Shown here piece after piece: positions 1 to 11,932 of a stretch of DNA of 64,000 nt. Origin of the DNA: Liopterus haemorrhoidalis. Lineage: Eukaryota > Arthropoda > Insecta > Coleoptera > Dytiscidae. The notes under the pieces are model-generated. The model searched no databases. It was not told the origin of the DNA and saw only the letters and a list, made by a program, of their open reading frames with translations. The stretch spans positions 243,684,654-243,748,653 of the forward strand of contig OZ020611.1 of the NCBI GenBank assembly GCA_963971575.1. Direction: 5' to 3'. Positions within the stretch are counted from its first letter, which is position 1; every line of letters starts with the position of its first letter. Position numbers and translations under genes: made by a program.

Positions 1-220
1 GATTATCTTGCCCATAGATTAAGTTCATCTCTATTTGCCCTAAGATCGCTAAAAATTAAATGTAGCGCACATATTTTAAAAACATTTTATTTTTCTCACA
101 ATAAATTTAATGTTTTTTTTTTTTTTGTCAACGACGATTATGTCTGAAATAGAACATTCCGTTTTTCGTCGCATACCTAGTTGAAATATGTAAATGTATT
201 AAAACTGTATAAAGCATTTA

Positions 221-1023
221 CGAGGGATTTTTCCTAAATTCTGGGAATTGTGCTATAATTAATGGGCAATGATATTGGTGCCAGACAAGTCTTGACATGT
301 TTATGCAACTATCTAGAGCAATATTGTTCAGTCTGATTTAGGTGTTCGACTGATATAGACGCGTTTTCATAGCACTGTTTTTGTAACCTTGGAAGACGCA
401 GCATAATCTCAAAGAGCAATAATTTTCTTTTTGTGGAAAGACATGAAAGACGCAGCAAAATCTCAAGAACAAGAGCAATAATTTTCTTTTTGTAGAAAGA
501 AGGTGTGAAAACATCAGAAATTATTCAGCGTCTGCAAGGAGTATTTGGTGAGTCTGCAGAATCCAAAAGTACTGTTTATCGGTGGATCGATCGTTTTAAA
601 ACCGGTAGAACATCACTAGAAGACGATTCACGCAGTGGGCGCCCAAGCACGTCGGTAAATGAAAGAAACATTACTGCCGTCGAAGACCTACTGAAAGAGG
701 ACAGGCGAATGACTTTTCGTCAAATTAGTGTGCGCTTAGGGATAGGTACTCGACAAGTTCATGACATCTTGCATGATTGTTTGGGCGTTAGCAAGGTTTC
801 GCCGCGCTGGGTGCCAAGGCTGTTGGGACCAGAACAGAAACTCAATAGGTCTGATACTTGTCGTCAACTTCAAGAGCTGTTAGCCTGTTACGGTGATGAA
901 TTTTGGCAACGAATAATAACCACTGACGAAACGTGGATTCCTTATTTCAATCCTATATTGACGAAAATTAACAAAATAATAAAAATTATAGCTAAATTCC
1001 CAGAACTTTGGACACATCCCTCG
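221..1023 (+). mobile_element. Internally deleted mariner-like element
   Basis: The ends are imperfect inverted repeats of about 35 bp (left CGAGGGATTTTTCC, right complement CGAGGGATGTGTCC). The transposase reading frame 505-953 starts MKTSEIIQRLQGVFGE, contains the paired helix-turn-helix domain with the RSGRPSTS linker, and reaches the first catalytic Asp (TTDETWIPYF). It then breaks at a junction to the right TIR, so the second and third Asp are missing. The element is about 803 bp rather than about 1.3 kb. A 60-bp direct duplication lies at about 395-500 before the ORF. Confidence 0.8.
505..953 (+). pseudogene. Mariner transposase, N-terminal part only
   Basis: The translation covers the DNA-binding half (helix-turn-helix, linker DSRSGRPSTS, second helix block RQISVRLGIGTRQVHDIL) and the beginning of the catalytic domain up to TTDETWIPYF. 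It has lost everything after the first catalytic Asp, so it cannot encode an active enzyme. It sits inside inverted repeats at 221 and 1023 and is a nonautonomous deletion derivative. Confidence 0.8.
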
Positions 1024-1425
1024 CATATATCTTCACTATATGCAAACAATCAATGATAAAACTAATTAGGATAGGTTTAGTTTGCAAAAATTTTGGACCG
1101 AAAAAACTTAAACTTGATAGACGTATATAAACAGGTACTCTAAAGGATTTAAAAGGATATAAAAGGATTTTTACCTGTTTTCATTGAGATTTATAGTATA
1201 CATATTTAGAAAAAACATAAACTTCATAAACAGTTCCAAAAATATCAGTTGTATTCAGACGTATCGTTATGTTAAAAACATGTATTTCTCTGCCAACTAC
1301 AGATGCATGAATGATTACTATTGGCTCCCCACTCTTACGACCATGCCTTCTCGTTTCTAACGTTACAATATACTTAATTCTAAGCATACAGCCTAGTTGT
1401 GGTGGACTAATACGGAACATTAACC

Positions 1426-1639
1426 AAAATATTTATTTTTTCATTAAATACATATTTGTTTATATTTATTTCGTGCTGTATTTTTGAACTCTCAGTATTT
1501 TTCCTATGTGTGGGTCTAAAAGTTCAAGTATGCCAAATTTCAATATCGTTTAGCTACAATTTTTACCGTACAGACAGACAGATACATGAGTGACGTTATA
1601 AGGGATTTTATGGTGATCATACCTACAAAATCCTAAAAA
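1426..1639 (+). repeat. Helentron-like repeat, 3' fragment (copy M)
   Basis: It carries the family's 3' features: the motif before the microsatellite (CTACAATTTTTACCG), three CAGA units, and the terminal hairpin arms AAGGGATTTT and AAAATCCT followed by A residues. The interior is mostly deleted. Confidence 0.6.
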
Positions 1640-2310
1640 TCAGAAAGGGGACACCATAAAACTTTTTACATAAAGGCGTCCTTGGTATAAAGGACACATA
1701 GACAGACCTGACAATGAACAGATCAAGATGGAGTACATATTTGAGTGAGGGCAAAAGTCAACCTGACTGACAGTACCCAAAGAAGAAGAAGATATATTAA
1801 TCGACTCCACTTAAAATATCTTTCGTCCGTTCCTGGTTCCTGGTTAACCTTCAATTTATCATGACATATTTCTTAGGCGTGTTGTAGAGATATTTTTTCC
1901 GAGATTTGCGAGATGTTTTCCAATTGAGATGTGAGGGTAACCGGTAACCCGTAACCGGAGGCCTCTAGCACTGAAATAAACTTCGCTGAAAGAACGTTTC
2001 AATCCAATTTCAGAATGGTTTCAGCAGTTTACATACCAGCCGTGCTGAAAAGATGTTCTCTGTTAAACTACACTTTCAGATATTCAATATTTTTTATAAA
2101 AAAAACATTTCTTACTTTATCACAAATGGGTGTATTTGAAACATGGAAGAGTTAAATGTGTGACAAAATTTTCGATAGTGAGTTTTAGTTAGTAAAGCGT
2201 GTAGTGATTAAAAAAATCGTCAGCGTATGCCGTGAAAAAATTACCTATGTCTTTAAATAAATTTGTAATGTTAATGCTATCTCTCTGGTGTCTTTTTCTT
2301 TGATCTAAGC
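1640..2310. other. Unassigned intergenic or intronic stretch
   Basis: AT-rich sequence with no open frame of note, no recognised repeat and no exon-like base composition. It could hold unrecognised 5' sequence of the NWD-like gene. Confidence 0.4.
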
Positions 2311-2674
2311 CAGAGGTTCTCAACCAAGGGGAAAATTCCCCCAAAGGGGCAGTTTTAGGGTTGGGGAGGTACTATTGGAATATAATTAGAGCATTACAGT
2401 ACCCAGCAAACATTGAACCATCGGCCGAATGCCGGCAAACTGCTTTTTCTGTTGGTAAATTGCTGGCACTAAAAGTTTGTGCAACGCCAGTATTAATAAT
2501 ATACTTCACATTTGTATTTCGCACTCCTCCTATACGAAGTACTTTACCAGCATTTTATGAGTACTCCTTATTTTTGATAATATGTTACATTTTACTTTTG
2601 TTTCACCATCGTTAAATAAATTTATTCAACGAATAAAGTTGACAATATCGCATCATTCTATTGACAGCAACGTT

Positions 2675-2875
2675 TTTTTTTTTTTTTTTTTAGTGATTTT
2701 TGGCTCTTTAGTCCTAATATATATGGACCTTTAGCCAGCTACTCTGTTATTTTTATTTTTGATACTTTATTAATTTTTATGACAAATACAAACATCCATG
2801 CCATCACCGGGATTCGAACCCGAGTCCCTACGGTTAGCAGTCAAATGAGCTGACCACTACGCCATAGCGACCGGC
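2675..2875 (-). mobile_element. tRNA-derived SINE with target-site duplication
   Basis: Read on the minus strand, the head has a polymerase III A box (TGGCGTAGTGGTC, about 2853-2865) and a canonical B box (GGTTCGAATCC, 2820-2810) in tRNA spacing, and looks like a Ser-type tRNA. The element ends in an A tail (T run at 2675-2690). A 12-bp direct repeat, GACAGCAACGTT, flanks it at 2663-2674 and 2876-2887, showing retroposition. Confidence 0.8.
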
Positions 2876-2942
2876 GACAGCAACGTTAATTTCTTCATTA
2901 ATAGTTTAAAACCGATGCGATATTGTCAACTTTATTTGTTAA

Positions 2943-3071
2943 TGGCGGGTTGCTAAAGTAAGAGTTATCTCTAACTCGAGTTAAAATCATTTGTTTTTAT
3001 ATGTTACAACATACAAAAACAAATGTTTTTAACTCGAGTTAGAGATAACTCTAACGTTAGCAACCCGCCAT
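2943..3071. mobile_element. Hairpin MITE, PIF/Harbinger-like
   Basis: Nearly the whole element is a palindrome beginning TGGCGGGTTGC and ending with its complement, with an AACTCGAGTT core motif in each arm. It is flanked by TAA on both sides, the 3-bp duplication typical of PIF/Harbinger. The arms are about 60 bp. Confidence 0.7.
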
Positions 3072-3448
3072 AAATAAATTTATTCAACGATGGTGAAATG
3101 GGAAAATGAGTATTTATTTTGCACCTAACCATTTATTTATTTTAATACTGGGTAAGTACACATATGTTACATTTGAAATACTAGAGAGAGGGTATAATTA
3201 TAAGCACTGGTCCGTCAGAAATAAATCTTGCAATTAATGCGATTATTTTACACTTTACCGTCGCTGGACCGGCAAGTGTTACATCAATGGCCCATTGATG
3301 GCCCAGCTAACGGCCACCGGAACACCAGGGTACTGGCCCAGTGCGAAATGACAGCACTGGCCCATTACTTTCAATGTCGGAGAGTATGTGCTTCAACAGT
3401 ACTGGCCCATATAAAAATGTTTGGTGGGTAAACTCAACTAAATATTTA

Positions 3449-4516
3449 TAGGAGGGTTACCTTTTATGTTTTTACAAACGACCACTAGATGGCAATATTG
3501 AAATGTGGCATTACTATTTTCGTAAAATTTGACATTTGTTAGTGTGAAATCAGTGGCAGCTTATAAATTGACCGAGTAGTTTGTTGATAGTGAGTGTTTT
3601 AAAAAAACAAGTTTGTGAAAAAATGGATATTACTCATGAAGGTTTTCGTTGAATGATTTTTTACGATTTTAGTAAAGGCCTAACTCAACAACAATGCATA
3701 GCTTCGCTTAGTTCAACTTTTGGTAATGAAGTACCATCAGAAAAGACAGTTTACAATTGGTTTGCAGAATATCGTCGTGGTCGTGCATCCGTCAGTGATG
3801 AATCTCGTAAAGGTCGACCAAAATCGGTTGTGATTCAAAAAAACATCGATGCTGTGCGCAAAATGATTGAAGAATATGCGCATGTGACTTACCGTGAGAT
3901 AGAGGCATCCTTTGGCATATCGCAGACTGCAATACATTCGTTTTTGTATGAACATTTATCTGTGAAAAAATCTGTTCACGATGGATTCCGCATAATTTGA
4001 CCGAAGCTTAAATAAAGACTTGTGTTGATTTGTGTAAGGGAATTTTGGCTTTTGGCAATTGGGGCTTTCACAAACTTCTAACAACCTAAATTATATTTTA
4101 TATAGGGTAAACTATCCTGGGGGGCGGCAAATTCTCCCTATGCCCCCCCACTGGCTATGTCCTTGCACACTATGACCCCAGGTTCTGCCTCAATTGTTTT
4201 GGAAACATTAGCATTTGTGTAATTGTTGGCAGCAATTAAAGACCATAGTCATCACAATTGAATAATGTTTATCAACACATTAGAATGTAGTTCAAAACTT
4301 ATGTTGACAAACACGCAACACTCTGCACATTCTTTAATTCCCAAAACCGTACGTCAGCAACCTTGACTTACACGGCTTAAAGGCCGCCCAAGTAATTGGG
4401 ACATTAGAACACAATTACACCATAATTGTGACAATATTTTGAAAAGCAATAAAACTATTTGTCCCAAAAAAAGTTTTTTCTTAGTTTTTGTACAAACTTA
4501 AAAGGTAGCCCTCGTA
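3449..4516 (+). mobile_element. Decayed mariner, copy 1
   Basis: The left end (GGAGGGTTACCTTTTATG) and the right end (complement CGAGGGCTACCTTTTAAG) form inverted repeats. The interior carries only the 5' part of a transposase; about 4010-4460 is unrelated sequence. A second copy of the 5' half lies at 53866-54426. Confidence 0.75.
3653..4000 (+). pseudogene. Mariner transposase fragment, DNA-binding domain
   Basis: The translation contains FYDFSKGLTQQQCIASLSST, the linker DESRKGRPKSV and a second helix-turn-helix (YREIEASFGISQTAIHSFLY). These are the two DNA-binding parts of mariner transposases. No catalytic residues follow; the frame ends at 4000. The family is the same as at 54072 but different from the neighbouring mariner at 505. 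Confidence 0.8.
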
Positions 4517-5055
4517 TAATACACCTTTAATATACATACACTGCTTTAGGGGTTGATTACATCCTATCACATACAATTTCAATTTTTTATTGAAAATATT
4601 TTTCCATTTTTATTCACTCGAAATTAAATTTCACGTGATAAATTTTCAATTTTATAAAATGGAAAGGTGAGAGATTTGCTATGAATTCAATTTGTAATGA
4701 ATCTAATTCTGCGAGTATTATGTGTGTAAAGATGTTAAATAATTGAAAAGCAGCATCAAGCAGCATAATGAAGAGGTTCGTTACCGGTTATCGGTTCACG
4801 TTCGTTCAATAATTATTATTTACTTCTGTTAACGGTTCAAAAAACTCTTCCGGTACGTTTAACATACACTCAATCGATGCGTCACTAATTCTCAGATATT
4901 CGAATCACCGTATCAGACCATACCGTATCAACAAATACAAGTTTACATTTAAAAATTTATTTCAAGTGGGAATTTCACATTTTTTAGGGACTTTATAGGT
5001 ATTTAGTAAGTCAACGAGACGCACTATCCTCATCGTGCAACATGCGGGTGGGATA
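4517..5055. other. Unassigned stretch
   Basis: AT-rich sequence with no open frame or recognisable repeat boundary. I see no exon-like segment here. Confidence 0.4.
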
Positions 5056-6417
<1,362 letters not shown>

Positions 6418-6567
6418 TGACTTACGAATTTGTGTTGACTGTCGAAGATGGGGATCTCGGATTTTACAGACAACTCTCCCCCCCTATTAGTCCGTTAAAC
6501 TGAAATGTTTTTGAATTCTATACTGGTTGATAAGAACATATTCACTGATATATGTATTGGTTTGTAG

Positions 6568-6770
6568 ATTTTCAAGTCGAACGTCGCCAGCTGCTGGAGA
6601 CCGTTGGCCCAGAACTGCAGACGCTGTATGACGAGCACCAGATCGAGGTGGAACTTGTCGACATGCACTTCGGCTCCACGGACTATGACGCATATGACGC
6701 CCACCTCTTCGATGATCACCTCAGTGAGATACAGAACTGTCACAAGATATCCAGAGGATGCTTTCTTCTG
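6568..6770 (+). CDS. NWD-like gene, first visible exon: DUF4062-like region
   Basis: The exon follows a tttgtag acceptor and ends before gtaagc. It enters with two bases of a split codon and leaves in phase 0. The translation includes VERRQLLETVGPELQTLYDE and VELVDMHFG and ends CHKISRGCFLL. The pattern of a charged helix, a beta strand carrying Val-Asp, then a block ending in a hydrophobic strand is that of the DUF4062 region found at the start of NWD1/NWD2 proteins. G+C content is clearly higher than in the flanks, as in the other exons. An upstream exon ending in phase 1 must exist but was not recognised. A DD41D mariner begins 66 bp after the donor. Confidence 0.9.
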
Positions 6771-6836
6771 GTAAGCAAATAGAACGTACTTGTTGCCCGA
6801 TTTAACCATCGCTGAATAAAAGTCAATATGGTTATA

Positions 6837-8146
6837 CAAGGTGTCTCAAAAGAAATTTTATATTTTGTTAGCTTACTGCGTGAACGCAACGTATCCGAGG
6901 GGCGCGGGGGTTATGTCAATCGGTAGCCTGGCTCTTGGGAATGCAGTCGCTATGGAGAGTTTCTCGGGAGGAGACCGCGCGTTATGCGTGCGAGAGTTTT
7001 ACAAAAACGGTGATTCGGCGACTGTAGCGCGTAGAAAATTCTGCAGTATTCGAGGTTTTCGCCACTTAAATGATGCGCCAAGCGTTCCTCTCATTCGACA
7101 TTGGATTAAAAAGTTTGAAGAGACTGGTACAACGCTGGATAAATCAAAATCCGGGCGACTTAGGTCATCAAGAACGGTAGAAAACGTGGAGAATGTTAAT
7201 CAATCTGTTCGTGACGACCCGAACCTTTCAATTCGGAAGCGCGCAAGTGCTTTAAATGTGCATAGATCATCATTACATCGCATTATGCACAAAGACCTAA
7301 AGCTGCACCCCTACAAAATTCAATTGGTGCAAGAATTAAAGCCCCAAGATGCCAGTCAGAGGCTTAATTTCGTAAATCAGGTGATTGAGCGATTTTCAAC
7401 GTTTACCAGCATTTTGTTTTCGGATGAAGCTCATTTTCATCTTAATGGCCACGTAAATAAGCAGAACTGCCGCTACTGGAGTGCAACGAATCCGAAACGC
7501 AAACATCAGAAACCCCTACATTCGCCTAAAGTGACCGTATGGGCTGCGATGTCGGCGCGAGGAATTATCGGCCCTTACTTTTTTGAAGACGAAAGGGGGC
7601 GTGCAGTTACAGTGAATTCAGAGCGTTATGTGGAGATGTTAGACAACTTCTTGGTATCTGAACTGCAAAACTTTCCTGGCTATAACCAAAGAACATGGTT
7701 CCAACAGGACGGAGCAACTTCACACACGTCCAATATGTCTCTGCCACGTGTTCGTGAAATTTTCTCAGGCAAATTGATCTCCCGGAGAGGTGACATAAAT
7801 TGGCCTCCACGCAGTCCAGATTTAACCCCTATGGACTTTTTCCTATGGGGTTATCTTAAATATAAAGTTTACGCCAATAAACCGACTTCACTGGCGCATT
7901 TGAAAGAAAATATCCGTCACGAAATGGCAGCCATCCCTGAGTCCACCTGCCGAGACGTCATAAGTAATTTTACTGTTCGATTAAATGAGTGCCGAGAACG
8001 CGAGGGTCTACATTTAGACGATATTATTTTTAAGAAATAAATCCCCAAAAAGTGTATTTTAATAATTAATAAACATTTTTTCTATATACGGCTTACTTTT
8101 TTTTTAATCGATCCACTAAATATAAAATTTCTTTTGAGACACCTTG
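6837..8146 (+). mobile_element. DD41D (rosa-type) mariner with intact transposase frame
   Basis: Inverted repeats of about 28 bp bound the element (left CAAGGTGTCTCAAAAG, right complement the same), each flanked by TA, the mariner target duplication. The length of 1,310 bp is normal for a complete mariner. The transposase frame has no stop or shift. It lies in the intron after the first visible NWD exon, on the same strand as the host gene. Confidence 0.9.
6913..8040 (+). CDS. Mariner transposase, DD41D type
   Basis: This is a cut-and-paste transposase that recognises its TIRs with an N-terminal helix-turn-helix pair (GGDRALCVREFYKNGDSATV, then NLSIRKRASALNVHRSSLHR) and cuts with a DDD catalytic site. 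The three Asp are in FSDEAHFH, QQDGATSHT and TPMDFFLWG. There are 41 residues between the second and third Asp, which identifies the DD41D or rosa group. In-frame ATGs lie at 6913 and 6952; the family usually starts close to FSGGDRAL, so 6952 may be the true start (362 residues). The frame is uninterrupted and both TIRs are present, so recent activity is plausible. Confidence 0.9.
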   Translation: MSIGSLALGNAVAMESFSGGDRALCVREFYKNGDSATVARRKFCSIRGFRHLNDAPSVPLIRHWIKKFEETGTTLDKSKSGRLRSSRTVENVENVNQSVRDDPNLSIRKRASALNVHRSSLHRIMHKDLKLHPYKIQLVQELKPQDASQRLNFVNQVIERFSTFTSILFSDEAHFHLNGHVNKQNCRYWSATNPKRKHQKPLHSPKVTVWAAMSARGIIGPYFFEDERGRAVTVNSERYVEMLDNFLVSELQNFPGYNQRTWFQQDGATSHTSNMSLPRVREIFSGKLISRRGDINWPPRSPDLTPMDFFLWGYLKYKVYANKPTSLAHLKENIRHEMAAIPESTCRDVISNFTVRLNECREREGLHLDDIIFKK

Positions 8147-8469
8147 TATAACAAAGAGACTGAACGCGAGGCGCAAATAGCCTTTGTAGCAGTGCGCCAA
8201 AAAATGTAACTAACTAACAGACTGAACGTGGGCAACTTGTTGTGAAGCTAACCTCAATAGGTGAGGTTCCGGGAGGTTACCTCTTTGAGTAGTGCGGTTG
8301 CTTACTTGAATGTTTTTTTTTGTTTAAAAAATATATTTTTTTAATGCTGTAAACTGCATTTTTTGATAGGAATAAAATAAATTTCATAAATAAAATTAAA
8401 TTAACCTGAAATTGTTCGTATGTTTTCCATATAACTTGTAGGATTTTGCTCTTAGATTTTTATATTATA
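8147..8469. other. Unassigned stretch between transposons
   Basis: AT-rich sequence without an open frame; no recognised feature. Confidence 0.4.
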
Positions 8470-9020
8470 CAGGGTGTTTGTTTGAAACGGAGCACCCCGA
8501 AAAGCTCCTTTATTTGTAAAGATACAAAAAATCTTCAGAACAAAAGTTAAACTAGACAAAAAGGCCCATCTAAAGGTTACTATAAGAATTCTGAGGCACT
8601 TCCGGTTTCACCGGAAATGATGTCAATTTTTGATCTAGCATAGGGAATCGACAATTTTATATTTTTTTTTCCTAAAAGTACATTAAATTAGCTTTACAAT
8701 GACGTCAAAAAATCATAATTTTATGTTAACCATTTCAAAATGGCGACCATTTATTTACAAAATGATAATCAACATAAGTTTTACAAAGTTGAACGTAGCA
8801 AGATTTGAAAACAATAAAAAAAGAAACAAAATATCTCTAAAATAAACTATTTGACTATTCAGAAAAAAAAACTATTACTTTTTACAATTATTTTAACAAA
8901 AAAAAAAAAAAAAATACAACTGTTCGATCAAACCACCATTATTGTCCACACATTTTCTCATTCTTAATAAAAATTTTAAGATATTTTGTTTTTTTTTTAT
9001 TGTTTTCAAAGCTTGCTACA
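8470..9020 (+). repeat. Dispersed repeat beginning CAGGGTGTTTG, copy 1
   Basis: It starts CAGGGTGTTTGTTTGAAACG and contains the palindromic CCGGTTTCACCGG segment. It recurs at 18677-19430, inverted at 45420-45971, 47788-47884 and 62895-63226. The constant CAGGGTG terminus suggests a transposon end. No coding capacity is seen in the shared part. Confidence 0.7.
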
Positions 9021-9033
9021 TAACATCAGAAAA

Positions 9034-9409
9034 TATGCATAAGAGACAACAATTAGAAAAATATACAAAAAAACACATATATAACGCTTATGGAAAACTT
9101 TTAGAAAAAAATGGAACAAAATTAAAAAGAAGCGAAATTATAGACTTTGTGGCAGATATTTTTTCAGTAAATCTTGGTGTCCTTTTTGTTGTGAAATATA
9201 AAATAATTTACCCATTTCAATTTCTTTAGATTTCTGAAGGCGAAGTAAGAAAAATTTTAAACGAAGGTGTAGAAAATTTAAGACCTACGAACATGGAAAG
9301 AAGTAATAATAAGAAAACAGATAGAACCACAGACTACATGTTTCGGAAAGATTTGCAGAGAAAATTTTGGGATTTACATTCAAAAAATGAATATTTTTGT
9401 TTAATATAG
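9034..9409 (+). CDS. Unrecognised small ORF with a possible 51-bp intron, probably transposon-derived
   Basis: An ATG at 9034 opens MHKRQQLEKYTKKHIYNAYG and continues KLLEKNGTKLKRSEIIDFVA then DIFS. A plausible donor (gtaaat, 9168) and acceptor (tttctttag, ending about 9229) would join it in frame to ISEGEVRKILNEGVENLRPT, NMERSNNKKTDRTTDYMFRK and DLQRKFWDLHSKNEYFCLI, then TAG. The peptide is basic and helical and resembles the N-terminal part of some DDE_3-type insect transposases, but this is a weak impression. It directly follows the CAGGGTG repeat and precedes a MITE. Confidence 0.35.
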
Positions 9410-9704
9410 CCGGTTCACTTTTGTAAGAACAAACTAAGAGGGAATTTTGTTTTCAATAGTTTGCACCTTTGAAGCTGTATGTCATGTTGGTATTAAAAAA
9501 TGTCACTTTTTTAAAATGTTGATCCATTTGACATATGTCATATTGAAAGATGATATCTTAATTATAATGATCATAACCTTATCAACCTAAAGTCGGTTTT
9601 ACAACGTAAGGAATATTTTTAATTGACATTTAAAGTCAGTAACACACCATAAAAGTAACCAAAATAACCAGATCTAGTGTGTTCTTACAAAAGTGAACAG
9701 CTTA
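9409..9704. mobile_element. MITE with GTTCACTTTTGTAAGAACA ends
   Basis: About 23-bp inverted repeats at 9410-9433 and 9680-9703, flanked by TA-rich sequence. There is no coding capacity. A related fragment (AGTAACCAGATCTAG) recurs near 10035. Confidence 0.65.
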
Positions 9705-10176
9705 TATGTTATTAAATTTTGCAAAACAAGAATTAGATTTTAAGGGCAGCAGAATAAAATGATAAATTATTATTATATAATATGTATTTTTGTTTTTTAT
9801 ATTTTATCACGATATTTCATTGATAATCGTAATATTTTTTTACTATTAATAATCGAAAGTTTGATGAAATAAATATTAATATATACATTCAAAATATTTG
9901 ACATTTCAATCACAATTTTGACATGTTAATTTAGTAATAACCTCAATATGATGAAACTCAACCATACTTTTAAAAGCCAGATTTACAAGTTCACATGATT
10001 CTACAAAAGTCTATTTACACCACAACAGCCACTAAAGTAACCAGATCTAGTTTCGTATTACAAATTGAGACAGATTATACTTCGTTATCATTTGAATGTC
10101 CAAATAAAAATAAAATCGTTATTTATGAAATATCTCTATGAATGAAATGATTTCTATATATGTATTTTGTTTTCAG
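9705..10176. other. Intron sequence, unassigned
   Basis: AT-rich intron between a MITE and exon 2. Only a short match to the MITE interior is seen. Confidence 0.4.
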
Positions 10177-10340
10177 TGTCTAATCGGTAACAAGTATCAA
10201 CCATTCGTTTTACCATTGCGAATCCAGAAAGAACATTTCGAATCCATTCTGAAAAAATGTAATGAGCTGGGCCTTAAAAACGAACTTCTACTAGAATGGT
10301 ACCTACCCGAACAAGAATATTATAAAATAAAAAAACACAG
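10177..10340 (+). CDS. NWD-like gene exon 2: end of DUF4062-like region
   Basis: The acceptor is ttttgttttcag and the donor is gtgaga. The exon enters in phase 0 and leaves with two bases of a split codon. The sequence starts CLIGNKYQPFVLPLRIQ, directly continuing the CFLL strand of the previous exon; this Cys-Leu-Ile-Gly-x-Lys-Tyr segment is characteristic of the family. It continues as a helix and the strand LLLEWYLPEQEYYKIKK. The exon is short and has no stop in frame, and its base composition contrasts with the AT-rich intron on both sides. Confidence 0.92.
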
Positions 10341-10444
10341 GTGAGAAACTCTTAATACAAACGGATTTAATATACAGGACCATATGGACGGCTTATTTCA
10401 AAAACCAGATAACCCCGAAAATATAATTTTGTGTTATTAGCATT

Positions 10445-11932
10445 TTAGTCCAGTAACCTTGTCATGATTATGGGGCAAAAGTTGCATCAAGTGGGGGTAG
10501 TTAGTTTCGTCATTTTTTCTTGTATGGGATATGCCTGAGATGCAAAATCCAAGTTTTCGACCTCGGCAGCCCTCCGGAACACTTTTGAATTTCTCAAAAA
10601 CTACTAAATTTTCGAACTTTTTTCGGTTTCTTACCATTATGACCATAAAGAAACACGTTTTTGACAAACATTATTCAATGCATTTTTAAACTAGATTAAA
10701 TTTGCTACAATTTAAGACCAGAATGGGTTCAGTAGCTTCAATAGTTTCTGAGATACAGCTTTTCAAAATTTGAAAAAATCTCCAAACTTGAAATTTTTTT
10801 TTTCTTTGCATTTTTCGAAGAAAACTCATTGAATCTTTTTTAAAGTATTAGATTAGACCTTTCAAACAAAAAAAAAAGTCTCTAGTATAAAAATTAAGCG
10901 ACTTATAATCAAAATAAGGTCGGTACCTACTTTTTTCTACGAAAAAATCAGTGAAAACAACCCCCTATTTACCCCCCTAATTAAAATTGATCCTCACCCT
11001 TCTGTGGTTCTCTTCATATATGTATTTTCAGTACACCCAAGAAGTTTGACCAATTTAAAATGCCTAATTTTAGAAAAATTGGAGTTTAAAGAAAAAACGA
11101 TTTTTTGCGATTTCGTATTTTTCACCCTATATCAAAATATCTCAGAAATTACTGGAGCAACGAAAAAAATGATAGAGCTCTAAATTGTAGCTTTTTTAAT
11201 GACTTAAATTTCCTTGTGCATATATTTTCTGTACAGTGAATATTTGGCGAGATATAGCCGTTTAAAACCTCTATTTACAAGCGAACACCACCTTATTCGA
11301 GCCCTTCAAACTCACCCCATTTAAAAACTAAGGGATCTTAAGGAATTTAATTTACACAGTCTTATAGCTCTTGAAAAGCCCTACAAAATCGTTTTTGAAA
11401 AAACTTTCTATCACTAAAAATGAAGGAGCTATGTTTAAAAAACCAATAAATTTTTTTTCGAAACATCTACATAACCAGTATTTTCGGCAGCAATATAAGG
11501 TTTTGCAATGTTATTTTATAATTTTTGACAATAAGGAGTAGTTTTCACTTCTAAAAATAAACAGTGCCCATGAGCATGATATAGCATACAATTTTCAAGC
11601 TTGGAGATTATTTCAAACTTTGAAAAGCTGTATCTCGGAAACTATTAAGACTACCGAGCCCATTTTGGTCTCAAATTGTAGAAAATATAATCTAGTTTAA
11701 AAATGCATAGAATGTTGTTTGTCGAAAACATGCTCCTTTATGGTCAAAATGGACAGAAACCGAAAAGAGTGCGAAAATTTAGCAGTTTTTGCGAAATTCA
11801 AAAGTGTTCCGGAAGGCTGCCGAGGTCGAAAACTTGGATTTTGCATCTCAGGCACAACCCATACAAGAGAAAAAAACGAAACTAACTACCCCCACTTGAT
11901 GCAACTTATGATGTACTAGGTTACTGGACTAT
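10445..11932. mobile_element. TIR element with long inverted arms
   Basis: The ends read TAGTCCAGTAACCT and its complement. The outer about 300 bp are inverted copies of each other: 10445-10790 against 11590-11932, sharing for example GACCTCGGCAGCCCTCCGG. The middle is noncoding. Peptides read from the arms are mirror images and not genes. Confidence 0.7.

Larger units (their letters stand above)
1..1424 (+). repeat. Dispersed TIR element R1, copy 1, interrupted by a mariner
   Basis: Sequence from about 137 to 220 and from 1024 to 1424 matches 15050-15345 and 16430-16622. The right end (GGACTAATAC..AACATTAACC) is the inverted match of the left end at 14641. The stretch 221-1023 is a nested mariner absent from the other copy. 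Bases 1-136 have no match that I could find. Confidence 0.6.
2590..3110. repeat. Large imperfect palindrome interrupted by a SINE and a hairpin MITE
   Basis: The left arm at about 2606-2655 (from CACCATCG to ATCGCATC) recurs inverted at 2915-2941 plus 3074-3095. The loop contains the SINE at 2675-2875. The right arm is split by the MITE at 2943-3071. Confidence 0.6.

Noticed and set aside
2361..2615. 84-residue frame with hydrophobic end
   Set aside because: It overlaps a hAT-like terminus and the left arm of a palindrome, and has no splice or family support.
2810..2875. Functional tRNA-Ser gene
   Set aside because: A and B boxes are good, but the acceptor stem ends do not pair, an A tail follows and a 12-bp target duplication flanks the unit, so it is a SINE.
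10437..11919. Similar peptides at 10437-10667 and 11703-11919 as a duplicated gene
   Set aside because: They are translations of the two inverted arms of one noncoding TIR element.
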